Below are positions 37,556 to 45,034 of a DNA stretch of 64,000 nt, in pieces. The notes beneath the pieces were generated by a model. The model saw only the letters and a program-made list of their open reading frames with translations. It did not search any database and was not told the DNA's origin. Each line of letters opens with the position of its first letter. Positions within the stretch are counted from its first letter, which is position 1. The stretch spans positions 62,001-126,000 of the forward strand of contig NZ_SLXD01000011.1 in the NCBI RefSeq assembly GCF_004340905.1, written 5' to 3'. The translations under genes and the position numbers were made by a program. Source of the stretch: Rubrivivax gelatinosus. GTDB taxonomy: Bacteria > Pseudomonadota > Gammaproteobacteria > Burkholderiales > Burkholderiaceae_C.

Positions 37556-37987
37556 ATGTCCAATGCCGAAGAACTGAAGAGCAGCGGCCTGAAGGCCACG
37601 CTGCCGCGCATCAAGATCCTGGAGGTGTTCCAGAGCGCCGAGCGCCGCCACATGACGGCCGAGGACGTCTTCAAGGCCCTGCTCAACGAAGGTGCCGACA
37701 TCGGCCTGGCCACCGTCTACCGCGTGCTGATGCAGTTCGAGCAGGCGGGGTTGCTGTCGCGCAGCAACTTCGAGTCCGGCAAGTCGGTCTTCGAGCTCAA
37801 CGAAGGCCAGCACCACGACCACCTGGTCTGCATGGACTGCGGCCGTGTCGAGGAGTTCTACGACCCGGAGATCGAGGTCCGCCAGCGCGCCATCGCCTCG
37901 CAGCGCGGCTTCGAGCTGCAGGACCACGCGCTGGCGCTGTACGCGCGCTGCACGCGCCCGGACTGCAAGCACCGCCACGGCAAGTGA
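37556..37987 (+). CDS. fur: Ferric uptake regulator
   Basis: A 143-residue Fur repressor with an N-terminal winged HTH (LPRIKILEVFQ ... GLATVYRVLMQFEQAGLL) and the His-rich metal motif QHHDHLVCMDCG. The structural zinc cysteines are Cys92/Cys95 plus Cys132/Cys137. It represses iron-uptake genes with Fe(II). Start ATG 37556 (MSNAEELK) is preferred; a start at 37526 would add ten residues. The bamE-fur gap (37452-37555) contains a GCCGGCATTCTAGCCGGC palindrome at about 37504-37521. I see no clear 19-base Fur box. Confidence 0.96.
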   Translation: MSNAEELKSSGLKATLPRIKILEVFQSAERRHMTAEDVFKALLNEGADIGLATVYRVLMQFEQAGLLSRSNFESGKSVFELNEGQHHDHLVCMDCGRVEEFYDPEIEVRQRAIASQRGFELQDHALALYARCTRPDCKHRHGK

Positions 37988-38020
37988 GCGCCGCGCGCGT
38001 CCTGCGCGCGCGTTCTGGCG

Positions 38021-38974
38021 TCAGCCCTGGCCGCGCTCCATCGCGCGCTGGTGGCGCTCGATGAACTCCTGGTAGGTGTCGATGCCGCGCAGCTGCAGCA
38101 CCGTGTTGCGCACCGCGGCCTCGACCAGCACCGCGAGGTTGCGCCCGGCGTCCACCGCGATCACCACCTTGCGCACCGGGATGCCGAGGATCTCCTCGTA
38201 CAGCGGCTCGTAGGGCAGGCGCTCGAATTCGCGCTCCATCGTCTCCTTGCGCACCAGGTGCACGATGAGGCGCAGGCGCATCTTGCGCCGCACCGCGGTC
38301 TCGCCGAAGATCGCCTTGATGTCCAGCAGGCCGATGCCGCGCACCTCGAGCAGGTTCATCAGCAGCTCGGGGCAGCGGCCTTCGAGCGCGGTCTGCGAGG
38401 TGCGGTACAGGTCGACGGCGTCGTCGGCCACCAGCCCGTGGCCGCGCGAGATCAGCTCCAGCCCGAGTTCGCTCTTGCCCAGGCCGGACTCGCCGGTCAG
38501 CAGCACGCCCAGGCCGAGGATGTCCATGAACACGCCGTGGCGCGTCGTGCGCTCGGCGAACAGGTGCGCCAGGTAGGCGCGCACGACGTCGATGACGTGG
38601 CCGGCGGATTCGCGCGTGATGAACAGCGGGATCTCGGCGCGGTCGCACATCGCCACCAGCCGGTCCGGCGGCACCTGCTCGTCGGCGACGATGAGCACCG
38701 GCGGCTCGAGCGTGACGATGCGCGCGATGCGGCGTTCCTGGTCCTCGGGCGCGCTGGCGACGAGGTAGGCGATCTCGCGCCGGCCGACGATCTGGACGCG
38801 GTACGGGTGGATGTAGTTCAGGTAGCCGACGAGGTCGGCCGCGGAGCGCGCGTCGCGCACCGCGCTGTCGTCGAAGCGCCGCTCGGGGTGCGCGTGGCCG
38901 GCGATCCACTCCCAGCGCAGCGCCGCGCGGTGGGCCTCGAACAGCGCCTCGGCGCTGATCGAAGTCGGCTTCAT
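38021..38974 (-). CDS. hprK: HPr kinase/phosphorylase
   Basis: A 317-residue bifunctional enzyme that phosphorylates and dephosphorylates a serine of HPr. The Walker A is [10 protein letters not shown] (161-170), preceded by the catalytic His146 ([15 protein letters not shown]). The HprK-specific VRGIGLLDI and the [19 protein letters not shown] block are complete. In betaproteobacteria it stands next to ptsN in the nitrogen-type PTS. It follows ptsN after 13 bases. Confidence 0.95.
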   Translation of the reverse strand: MKPTSISAEALFEAHRAALRWEWIAGHAHPERRFDDSAVRDARSAADLVGYLNYIHPYRVQIVGRREIAYLVASAPEDQERRIARIVTLEPPVLIVADEQVPPDRLVAMCDRAEIPLFITRESAGHVIDVVRAYLAHLFAERTTRHGVFMDILGLGVLLTGESGLGKSELGLELISRGHGLVADDAVDLYRTSQTALEGRCPELLMNLLEVRGIGLLDIKAIFGETAVRRKMRLRLIVHLVRKETMEREFERLPYEPLYEEILGIPVRKVVIAVDAGRNLAVLVEAAVRNTVLQLRGIDTYQEFIERHQRAMERGQG

Positions 38975-38987
38975 CGCGGGCTCGCCG

Positions 38988-39458
38988 TCATGCGACGGAC
39001 TTCAGCGGTTCCCAGTCGTGGATCAGCTTGTGCACCGCGGCCGCGTCGGCCTCGGTCTTGAGCCGCTCGCGCAGTTCGCGGTCGGACAGCATCTCGGCGA
39101 TCTCGGAGAGGATCTCCAGATGCCGCTGCGTCGCCGCCTCGGGCACGAGCAGGAAGATCAGCAGCGAGACCGGTTCGTCGTCCGGGGCGTCGAAGGGGAT
39201 CGGCTGCTGCACCCGCAGCACGCCGGCCAGCGGGTTCTTCAGGCCCTTGATGCGGCCGTGCGGGATCGCGACGGCGTGGCCCAGGCCGGTGGAGCCCAGG
39301 CGTTCGCGCGCGAACAGGTTGTCGGTGACGAGGCCACGGGCGATGGCGTGCTGGTTTTCGAACAGCAACCCTGCCTGTTCGAAGACGCGCTTCTTGCTCG
39401 TCGCTTCGACGTTCACCAGCACGTTGCTGGCAGGCAGGATGGCGGCGAGTCGGTTCAT
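38988..39458 (-). CDS. ptsN: PTS IIA-like nitrogen-regulatory protein PtsN
   Basis: A 156-residue EIIA-Ntr. The phosphorylated histidine is His67 in [16 protein letters not shown], and [29 protein letters not shown] is typical of the fold. It relays phosphate from NPr but does not import sugar. It regulates potassium transport, stress and nitrogen responses in other bacteria. It lies between hpf and hprK on one strand; the 246-base gap to hpf contains a terminator and possibly the ptsN promoter. Confidence 0.94.
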   Translation of the reverse strand: MNRLAAILPASNVLVNVEATSKKRVFEQAGLLFENQHAIARGLVTDNLFARERLGSTGLGHAVAIPHGRIKGLKNPLAGVLRVQQPIPFDAPDDEPVSLLIFLLVPEAATQRHLEILSEIAEMLSDRELRERLKTEADAAAVHKLIHDWEPLKSVA

Positions 39459-39660
39459 GGGGACTTCCCCTCGCGGGCCGCGTTTCTGCTGCGCTGCTGC
39501 CGCGTCGTGTTGCTAGACGAAGGATGATAGCAATCGGGGTTCCGACCGGCTCGCAAGCGGGCCACCCGATGCAGGGGAACCGCGAATTCTTGCGGCTACA
39601 TCACAACATCTGTTTGCGGCAGATGAAAAACCCTGGACGATTCGCGCCGGAGTCCCAACA

Positions 39661-39681
39661 AAAACGGCCCCTCAGGGCCGT
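39661..39681 (-). terminator. Intrinsic terminator behind hpf
   Basis: On the minus strand ACGGCCC-TGAG-GGGCCGT (39681-39664) is followed by TTTTG. This is a classic factor-independent terminator 24 bases after the hpf stop. It separates hpf from ptsN-hprK, which must therefore have read-through or their own promoter in 39459-39660. Apart from this terminator and a short AT-rich stretch (about 39590-39640), I see nothing in that gap. Confidence 0.85.
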
Positions 39682-39704
39682 CGACGATGCCGGGTGGCGA
39701 CTGC

Positions 39705-40046
39705 TCAGCCGGCGTTGGTCTCCAGGCGCTTGGCCGTCGCGTGGTGATGGTCCTGCACCTTGTCCTTGTGGCGCACGACCTGGCGGTCGAGCTTGTCCAT
39801 CAGCTGGTCGATCGCCGCGTACAGATCCTCGTGGGCCTGCTCGACGAAGATGTCGCGGCCTTTCACGCGCAGCGTCACCTCGGCCTTCTGGCGCCGTTCC
39901 TTTTCCTTCAGCTTCTCGACGGTGAGCAGCACCGTGACGTCCACGACCTGGTCGAAGTGTCGCGTCACCCGATCCAGCTTGGTGAGCACGTACTCACGGA
40001 GGGCCGGTGTGACTTCGAGGTGGTGGCCGCTGATCGTCAGGTTCAT
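39705..40046 (-). CDS. hpf: Ribosome hibernation-promoting factor, short form
   Basis: A 113-residue HPF/YfiA-family protein that inactivates ribosomes in stationary phase. It starts [20 protein letters not shown], has the beta-alpha-beta-beta-beta-alpha core ([35 protein letters not shown]) and lacks the C-terminal dimerisation domain of long HPF. A strong AGGAGG lies about seven bases before ATG 40046. Normally it follows rpoN; here no rpoN is present and a sensor kinase lies upstream. Confidence 0.94.
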   Translation of the reverse strand: MNLTISGHHLEVTPALREYVLTKLDRVTRHFDQVVDVTVLLTVEKLKEKERRQKAEVTLRVKGRDIFVEQAHEDLYAAIDQLMDKLDRQVVRHKDKVQDHHHATAKRLETNAG

Positions 40047-40356
40047 CTATGCCTCCTAGGAGAGGGGTGGGAACGTGCCTTGCCCTGCAATGCGTACGGG
40101 CTCGGCTGGGGAAAGCGCTGGGTCGCGACGAGGGTTCAGAGGGGTCTGTAGCGGGTTCGGGAGAGGGCTTTTCGAGGGCCGTCCGGGCCAGTGTGCACCC
40201 GTTGCACAACGATGACAAGCAGACTCCGGAGCGGTCGCGAGGGCGTTGCGGACGGCTGTTTCAGAGCCCTTGACGGCGCGCAGAAACACACGATTCGCAA
40301 GCTCCGCGCGGCGTTGCGGCAAGGCATGATGGGCAGTTGGGCGGCGCTTCGTGCCC
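40047..40356. other. Non-coding gap upstream of hpf
   Basis: This 310-base stretch has no frame with the GC3 bias of real genes. It contains the hpf ribosome-binding site (about 40054-40059 on the minus strand) and a perfect inverted repeat TGTGCA-CCCGT-TGCACA at 40192-40208, a possible regulator site or promoter element for hpf. No rpoN remnant is visible. Confidence 0.5.
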
Positions 40357-42789
40357 TCAGACCACCGTGTCGGCGAAGCCTCGCGCCGGCACCGAGATCG
40401 TGAAGCGGCTGCCGCCGCCGTCGGCGTTCTCGGCCAGGATGCGGCCGCCATGCGCCTCGACGATCTTGCGGCAGATGGCCAGCCCCAGGCCGGTGCCGCC
40501 CGAACCGTCCTTCGTCTTGCTCGACTGCACGAAGGCCTCGAAGATCGTCTCCAGTTCCGCCGGCGGGATGCCGGGGCCCTGGTCGCGCACGGTGATCACG
40601 ATCTGGTTCTTCGCGTCGATGTCGCCGCGCAGCTCGATCGTCGCGCCGTCGGGCGAGAAGCGCACCGCGTTGGCGAGCACGTTGCGCACCACCTGCTGGA
40701 AGCGCAGCGGGTCGACCTTGGCGACGAGCTGCCCGTCGCTGAGCACGAGGTCCAGGTGCAGCCGGCGGCGCACCAGCAGCGGGTCGATCTCGCGCGCGAC
40801 CTCGCGCACCAGCGGCCTCAGGTCGGTGCGCTCGAGGTGGAAGGTGCCCACCGTGCTCTCGATCTTGGAGACGTCCAGCAGGTCGTTGACGAGCGCCAGC
40901 ATGCGCTGGCCGGCGGCGTGGATGTCGCCGAACATCGACGCCAGGCGCTCGTGGGCGCGCCCGCGTACCATGCCCAGCTCGGAGAAGCCGATGATCGCCT
41001 GCAGCGGCGTGCGCAGTTCGTGGCTGATGTTGGCGATGAACTCCGATTTCGCGCGCGAGGCCTCCTCGGCGATGTCGCGCGCCTCGCGCATCGCGCGGTC
41101 GGCTTCGCGGAACTCGCTGATGTCGGTCAGCGTCGCCAGCAGGCCTCGCGAGCGGCCGTCGGCGTCGCAGACGGCCGCCTTGGTGACAGCCATCGTGCGC
41201 CGCGAGCCGTCGGGCAGCGAGACCTCGGACTCGTAGCGCAGCGTGCCTCCGTGCGCCAGCACCTGGAGGTTGTGGCGCTCGTGCACCTCGGCCTCGGCCG
41301 GCAGCAGGTAGTCGCGCACGCGTTTGCCCACCAGTTCGTCCTGGTCCATGCCGGCCTGGGTCGCCCAGGCGAGGTTGACGGTGATGTAGCGGGCCTCGTG
41401 GTCCATCAGCGCCACCGGCAGCGGCATCGTGTCGAGCATCTGGGACCACAGCGCGAGCTGCTCCTGCAGTTCGCGCCGGGCGGTGCAGCACTCGGTGACG
41501 TCGACGGCGCTGCCGGCGTGGCCGACGACACGTTCGCCTTCCATCAGCGGCGAGACGGCGAAGTCGAACTGGCGCTCGCCGGCACCGGCAAAGCGCACCG
41601 GCGACGCGCGCAAGGCCGACGCCCCCGGCGCCAGCAGCGCGGCGACCGCCGCGCGCGACTCGGGGTGGACGAGCTCGAGCAGCCGGCGGCCGAGCAGCGC
41701 GTCGGCCGGCTCGCCGGTGGCCGCCTGCCAGCGCGTGTTGACGAAGGTGAGCCGGCCCTCGGCGTCGGTGCGGAAGATCATCTCCTGCACGCTCTTGACG
41801 ATGACGCTCAGCTCGCGTTCGCGCATCGCCACCGCGAGCTGCGCCGCGTCGCGCTGGCGCCGGGCGGCCTCGCGTGCGCGCACGCTGCGTTCGGCGATGA
41901 AGGTCATCGCCGCGATCACGGCGGCCGCGGCGGCGGCACCGACGAGCAGCCAGGCCACCAGGTGGCGCCACGCCGCCAGGCCGACGTCGAGGTCACGGGT
42001 GACGACGACCGCCAGCTCCGGCCGCGACGCCAGCACCTGCGTCGCGACGACCAGCCGCGAGGCCTGGGCGAACGCGGCGCTGCCGTCACCCGGAGCCGCC
42101 AGGCGCGCGCCGGCCGCGGCGATCGCGTCGGGAGTCGCGCTGAGCACCTGGCCGTCGCGGCGCACGAGCATCGCGCTGGTGCCGGGATCCTCGCGCGCAT
42201 GGCGCAGGAACGCCGCGAGTTCGGAGCTGTCCAGCAGCGCCACCAGCGTCATCGGGCGGCCGTCGGCGCCGAGGCTGCCGCGCAGGATCGGCACGGTGTC
42301 GCGGCCGGGCAGCAGCGGCCCGGCGTCGGCGAGGTAGCTGCCGCAGGCCTGCTGGCCGGCGGCCGGGATCGGCGCCAGCCGGGCGATGTCCAGCCTGCTC
42401 CCGCGCGCGGCGGGCACGCTCGACGCGACGATCGTTCCGCTTTCGTCCACCAGTGCGGTGGCGGCCACCAGCGGCTGGCTGGCCGCGGCCCGGGCGAACG
42501 CCGCGTCCAGCTCGGCCAGCCGCTGCGGCGGCGTGCGCTGCACCGCCTCGGCCGCCACCGCGAGCACGCGGGCGGCATCGTCGAGTGCATGCGACGCGTG
42601 TTCCTCGACCATGCGCGCCAGCAGTTGCGCGCGGTCCTGCTGCACCAGCCGGGCTTCTTCGTGTTCGTAGACCGCGATGCCCGCGGTGGCTGCCGCCAGC
42701 AGCAGGATCAGCACCGAGCCGCCGGCGATCACCAGGCGCGCCGTCAAGGGGCGCCGTCGTCGCCGGTGCGAGTCGCCAGCCGGTTTCAT
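40357..42789 (-). CDS. Membrane sensor histidine kinase with two PAS domains
   Basis: An 810-residue kinase. A transmembrane helix at about 18-40, a periplasmic Cache-like region (about 45-272) and a second helix (about 273-298) are followed by PAS domains at about 328-435 and 450-560. HisKA holds His590 in FIANISHELRTPLQAI, and HATPase_c has NVLANAVRFSPDG, DQGPGIP and GGTGLGLAICRKIVEAHGG. It has no receiver of its own, so it needs a partner. Candidates are the receiver proteins at 43670-45024. It overlaps the HD-GYP gene by four bases, coupling it to cyclic-di-GMP turnover. Signal unknown. Confidence 0.9.
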   Translation of the reverse strand: MKPAGDSHRRRRRPLTARLVIAGGSVLILLLAAATAGIAVYEHEEARLVQQDRAQLLARMVEEHASHALDDAARVLAVAAEAVQRTPPQRLAELDAAFARAAASQPLVAATALVDESGTIVASSVPAARGSRLDIARLAPIPAAGQQACGSYLADAGPLLPGRDTVPILRGSLGADGRPMTLVALLDSSELAAFLRHAREDPGTSAMLVRRDGQVLSATPDAIAAAGARLAAPGDGSAAFAQASRLVVATQVLASRPELAVVVTRDLDVGLAAWRHLVAWLLVGAAAAAAVIAAMTFIAERSVRAREAARRQRDAAQLAVAMRERELSVIVKSVQEMIFRTDAEGRLTFVNTRWQAATGEPADALLGRRLLELVHPESRAAVAALLAPGASALRASPVRFAGAGERQFDFAVSPLMEGERVVGHAGSAVDVTECCTARRELQEQLALWSQMLDTMPLPVALMDHEARYITVNLAWATQAGMDQDELVGKRVRDYLLPAEAEVHERHNLQVLAHGGTLRYESEVSLPDGSRRTMAVTKAAVCDADGRSRGLLATLTDISEFREADRAMREARDIAEEASRAKSEFIANISHELRTPLQAIIGFSELGMVRGRAHERLASMFGDIHAAGQRMLALVNDLLDVSKIESTVGTFHLERTDLRPLVREVAREIDPLLVRRRLHLDLVLSDGQLVAKVDPLRFQQVVRNVLANAVRFSPDGATIELRGDIDAKNQIVITVRDQGPGIPPAELETIFEAFVQSSKTKDGSGGTGLGLAICRKIVEAHGGRILAENADGGGSRFTISVPARGFADTVV

Positions 42790-43565
42790 GGCGCCAGCGC
42801 CTCGGGTGGCGTCGGGCCGTCGACGAGGTCAGCGAAGCTGGGCTTGCGCCGGTTGATCGCGTCGCGCAGCGCCAGCAGCCGCGGCGCCAGGGCCAGGAAG
42901 ACCGAGGTGATCTCGGGATCGAAGGCACGACCGCTCTGCTCGCGAAGCATCTGCAGGGCCTGCGCGTCCGGGAAGGCCTTGCGGTAGCAGCGGTCCATCG
43001 TCAGGGCATCGAAGAAGTCGACGACCGCGACGATACGCCCCGACAGCGGAATCGCGGCGCCCTCGAGCCCCGCCGGGTAGCCCGTGCCGTCCCAGCGCTC
43101 GTGGTGCGACAGCGCCACTTCCGCGGCCATGTGGAACAGCGGGATGCGCGACTGACCGAGGATCTCCGCGCCGATGCGTGCGTGCTCGTTCATCGTCGCG
43201 CGCTCCTCGCGGTCCAGCGCGCCGGGCTTGCGCAACACCTTGTCGGGGATGCCGATCTTGCCGACGTCGTGCATCGGCGCGGCCTTGCGCAGCATGGCCG
43301 CCCAGCGGTCCGAGCGTCCCAGCGCCAGCGCCAGCGCCTCGCACAGGAAGCCCATGCGGATGATGTGCTCGCCGGTATCGCTGTCGCGGTACTCGGCGGC
43401 CAGCGCCAGGCGGAACAGCGCCTCGTGGTGCGCGCGTGCGACCTCCTGGTACATCTCGCCGAAGTCGCGCAGGAAACACTCCATCTGCGCATGCGCGGCG
43501 GCGTCGAAGCGGTTCGGGGAAGCGCTTGCCTCCAGGCGGTCATCGCTGGCCGGCAGGGCGTCCAT
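42786..43565 (-). CDS. HD-GYP cyclic-di-GMP phosphodiesterase
   Basis: A 259-residue single-domain HD-GYP protein. The metal-binding HD is at 99-100 in MHDVGKIGIPDKVLRKPG, then HHERWDGTGYPAGL at 154-167 with an intact GYP. An active phosphodiesterase hydrolysing c-di-GMP is therefore expected. There is no receiver domain attached, unlike most HD-GYP response regulators, and only about 45 N-terminal residues precede the HD fold. It is first in an operon with a sensor kinase (four-base overlap) and divergent from the HTH-receiver gene. Confidence 0.9.
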   Translation of the reverse strand: MDALPASDDRLEASASPNRFDAAAHAQMECFLRDFGEMYQEVARAHHEALFRLALAAEYRDSDTGEHIIRMGFLCEALALALGRSDRWAAMLRKAAPMHDVGKIGIPDKVLRKPGALDREERATMNEHARIGAEILGQSRIPLFHMAAEVALSHHERWDGTGYPAGLEGAAIPLSGRIVAVVDFFDALTMDRCYRKAFPDAQALQMLREQSGRAFDPEITSVFLALAPRLLALRDAINRRKPSFADLVDGPTPPEALAP

Positions 43566-43581
43566 CGACGGGAACTCCTCT

Positions 43582-43625
43582 CATTCGAATCGACGAATTA
43601 TCAACAATGTTGCTTTTAGCAGTTT
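43582..43625. promoter_or_regulatory. AT-rich divergent promoter region with palindromes
   Basis: Between the HD-GYP gene and the HTH-receiver gene the sequence becomes AT-rich. It contains the inverted repeats ATTCG-N6-CGAAT (about 43583-43598) and CAACA-A-TGTTG (43602-43612). These are operator candidates; the excisionase-type HTH protein encoded at 43670 is an obvious candidate to bind them (inference). Confidence 0.4.
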
Positions 43626-43669
43626 AGGTGTGCGTCGCCGGCGGCGTGGAAATTCGGCAGAATTACTCG

Positions 43670-44293
43670 ATGGCCGAAATCCCTATGTCCGAAGACGCAC
43701 GCGATACCTACAGCACGCTGGAGGTCGCCCGTTTGCTCGGCATGGCGGTGCGCTCGGTGCAGATGATGGTCGACCGCGGTGAGCTGGAGGCCTGGAAGAC
43801 ACCGGGCGGGCACCGTCGCATCTCGCGCGACTCGGTCGAGCGCTGGCGCGAAGGCCGGCGCTCCGGCCCGGCGCGCTCGCAGCCCATACCGCGGCCCGCC
43901 TCGGCGGCGCGGCGCGTGCTGCTCATCGAGGACTCGACGCACTACCAGAACCTCGTCTCGTTGCTCGTCAAGCAGCACCTGCCCGGCGTCGAGCTGCACG
44001 TCGCCGACGACGGCATCGCCGGGCTCGCGCTGGCCGGCCAGCTGCAGCCCGACGTGCTCATCGTCGACATCCTGCTGCCCGGCATCGACGGCGCGACGCT
44101 GATCACCAGCCTGCGCTCGCACCCTCAGTTCAGCCGCAGCCGGCTGGTCGTCGTGACCTCGCTCGACGAGGCCGGGCGGGCGCCTTACGCCTTCGCCCTC
44201 GAAGGCGTTCCCGTCGTGCACAAGCCCCAGCTCGTGGCGCAGCTGCCCGGGCTGCTGAAGGCCGCGCTGGACGCGACCGCGACGCCGGCATGA
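43670..44293 (+). CDS. Excisionase/MerR-type HTH fused to a receiver domain
   Basis: A 207-residue protein of unusual layout. Residues 12-62 form an excisionase-family winged HTH (STLEVARLLGMAVRSVQMMVDRG ... WKTPGGHRRISRDSVERW), and residues 80-200 form a receiver with phosphoacceptor Asp133 in LIVDILLPGIDG. Here the DNA-binding part precedes the receiver, the reverse of most response regulators. ATG 43670 or 43685 may be used. The downstream REC-Hpt gene overlaps by four bases. The partner kinase may be the divergent one (inference). Confidence 0.85.
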   Translation: MAEIPMSEDARDTYSTLEVARLLGMAVRSVQMMVDRGELEAWKTPGGHRRISRDSVERWREGRRSGPARSQPIPRPASAARRVLLIEDSTHYQNLVSLLVKQHLPGVELHVADDGIAGLALAGQLQPDVLIVDILLPGIDGATLITSLRSHPQFSRSRLVVVTSLDEAGRAPYAFALEGVPVVHKPQLVAQLPGLLKAALDATATPA

Positions 44294-45024
44294 ACGCGCA
44301 GCCCGTGGGCGACGTCACGGCGTCGTTGCCGCGGGTGCTGCTCGTCGAGGACGACCCCTCGATCCGCCGCTTCGTGCAGATCGCGCTGGAGGAGCTGGCG
44401 ATCGACTTCGTCGAGGCCGGCTCGCTGGCCGAGGCGCGTGCGGTGCTCGACAGCGGCCCGGTCCGCCTCGTGATCTGCGACCTGATGCTGCCCGACGGCA
44501 GCGGCGTGGACCTGCTGCACGAGCTGGCCGCGGGGCGCGCCACGGCGCGGCTGCCGCGCCTGGTCGCCTTCAGTGCCGGGATTTCGGCCGAGCGGCGTTC
44601 GCAGCTCGAGGGGCTGGGCGTCGACGAGGTGCTGGCCAAACCGGTGCCGCTGGACGAACTCGAGGCCTGCGCCCGGCGTGCGCTGGACGACGCGCCGGCC
44701 GCCGCGCCGGCGCCCGCGTCCGGTGCCGTGACCCAGTACTTCGCCGGCGACGCCGGCCTCTACCAGGCCTACCGCGCGAGCTGCCTGCCGCAGTTCCTGC
44801 GCGACGTGCGCCAGGGCGACGCGGCGCTGGACGCCGGCGACCTGGGCGCGCTGCGCCGCCTGGCGCACAGCCTGAAGTCGGTGCTGCTGACGCTGGGCTA
44901 CGGCGACGACAGCGAGCGTGCGGCGGCACTCGACCGCGCTGCCGCGGCGGGCGACGTGGCCGTGGCCCGCGAGGGCTGGTCGACGCTGCGCGCGTCGCTG
45001 CTGGCGATCGTCGAAGCCGGGTAA
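44290..45024 (+). CDS. Receiver-Hpt phosphorelay protein
   Basis: A 244-residue protein: receiver domain about 14-132 (acidic pocket EDD at 20-22, Asp64 in LVICDLMLPDG, Lys in VLAKPVP), an Ala/Pro linker, and a histidine-phosphotransfer domain about 145-240 with His193 in LRRLAHSLKSVLLTLG. It has no DNA-binding or enzymatic output. It would accept phosphate and hand it on to another receiver, as part of a multi-step relay with the neighbouring kinase and HTH-receiver protein (inference). Confidence 0.87.
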   Translation: MNAQPVGDVTASLPRVLLVEDDPSIRRFVQIALEELAIDFVEAGSLAEARAVLDSGPVRLVICDLMLPDGSGVDLLHELAAGRATARLPRLVAFSAGISAERRSQLEGLGVDEVLAKPVPLDELEACARRALDDAPAAAPAPASGAVTQYFAGDAGLYQAYRASCLPQFLRDVRQGDAALDAGDLGALRRLAHSLKSVLLTLGYGDDSERAAALDRAAAAGDVAVAREGWSTLRASLLAIVEAG

Positions 45025-45034
45025 GCGCCGCCGC

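Noticed and set aside
40192-40208. Sigma-54 (-24/-12) promoter for hpf
   Set aside because: The repeat TGTGCA-N5-TGCACA lacks the GG at -24 with the right distance to GC, so it is kept only as a palindrome.
40136-40330. 63-codon frame in the hpf upstream gap (MPCRNAARSLRIV...)
   Set aside because: No third-position GC bias, no ribosome-binding site and no recognisable motif. Treated as non-coding.
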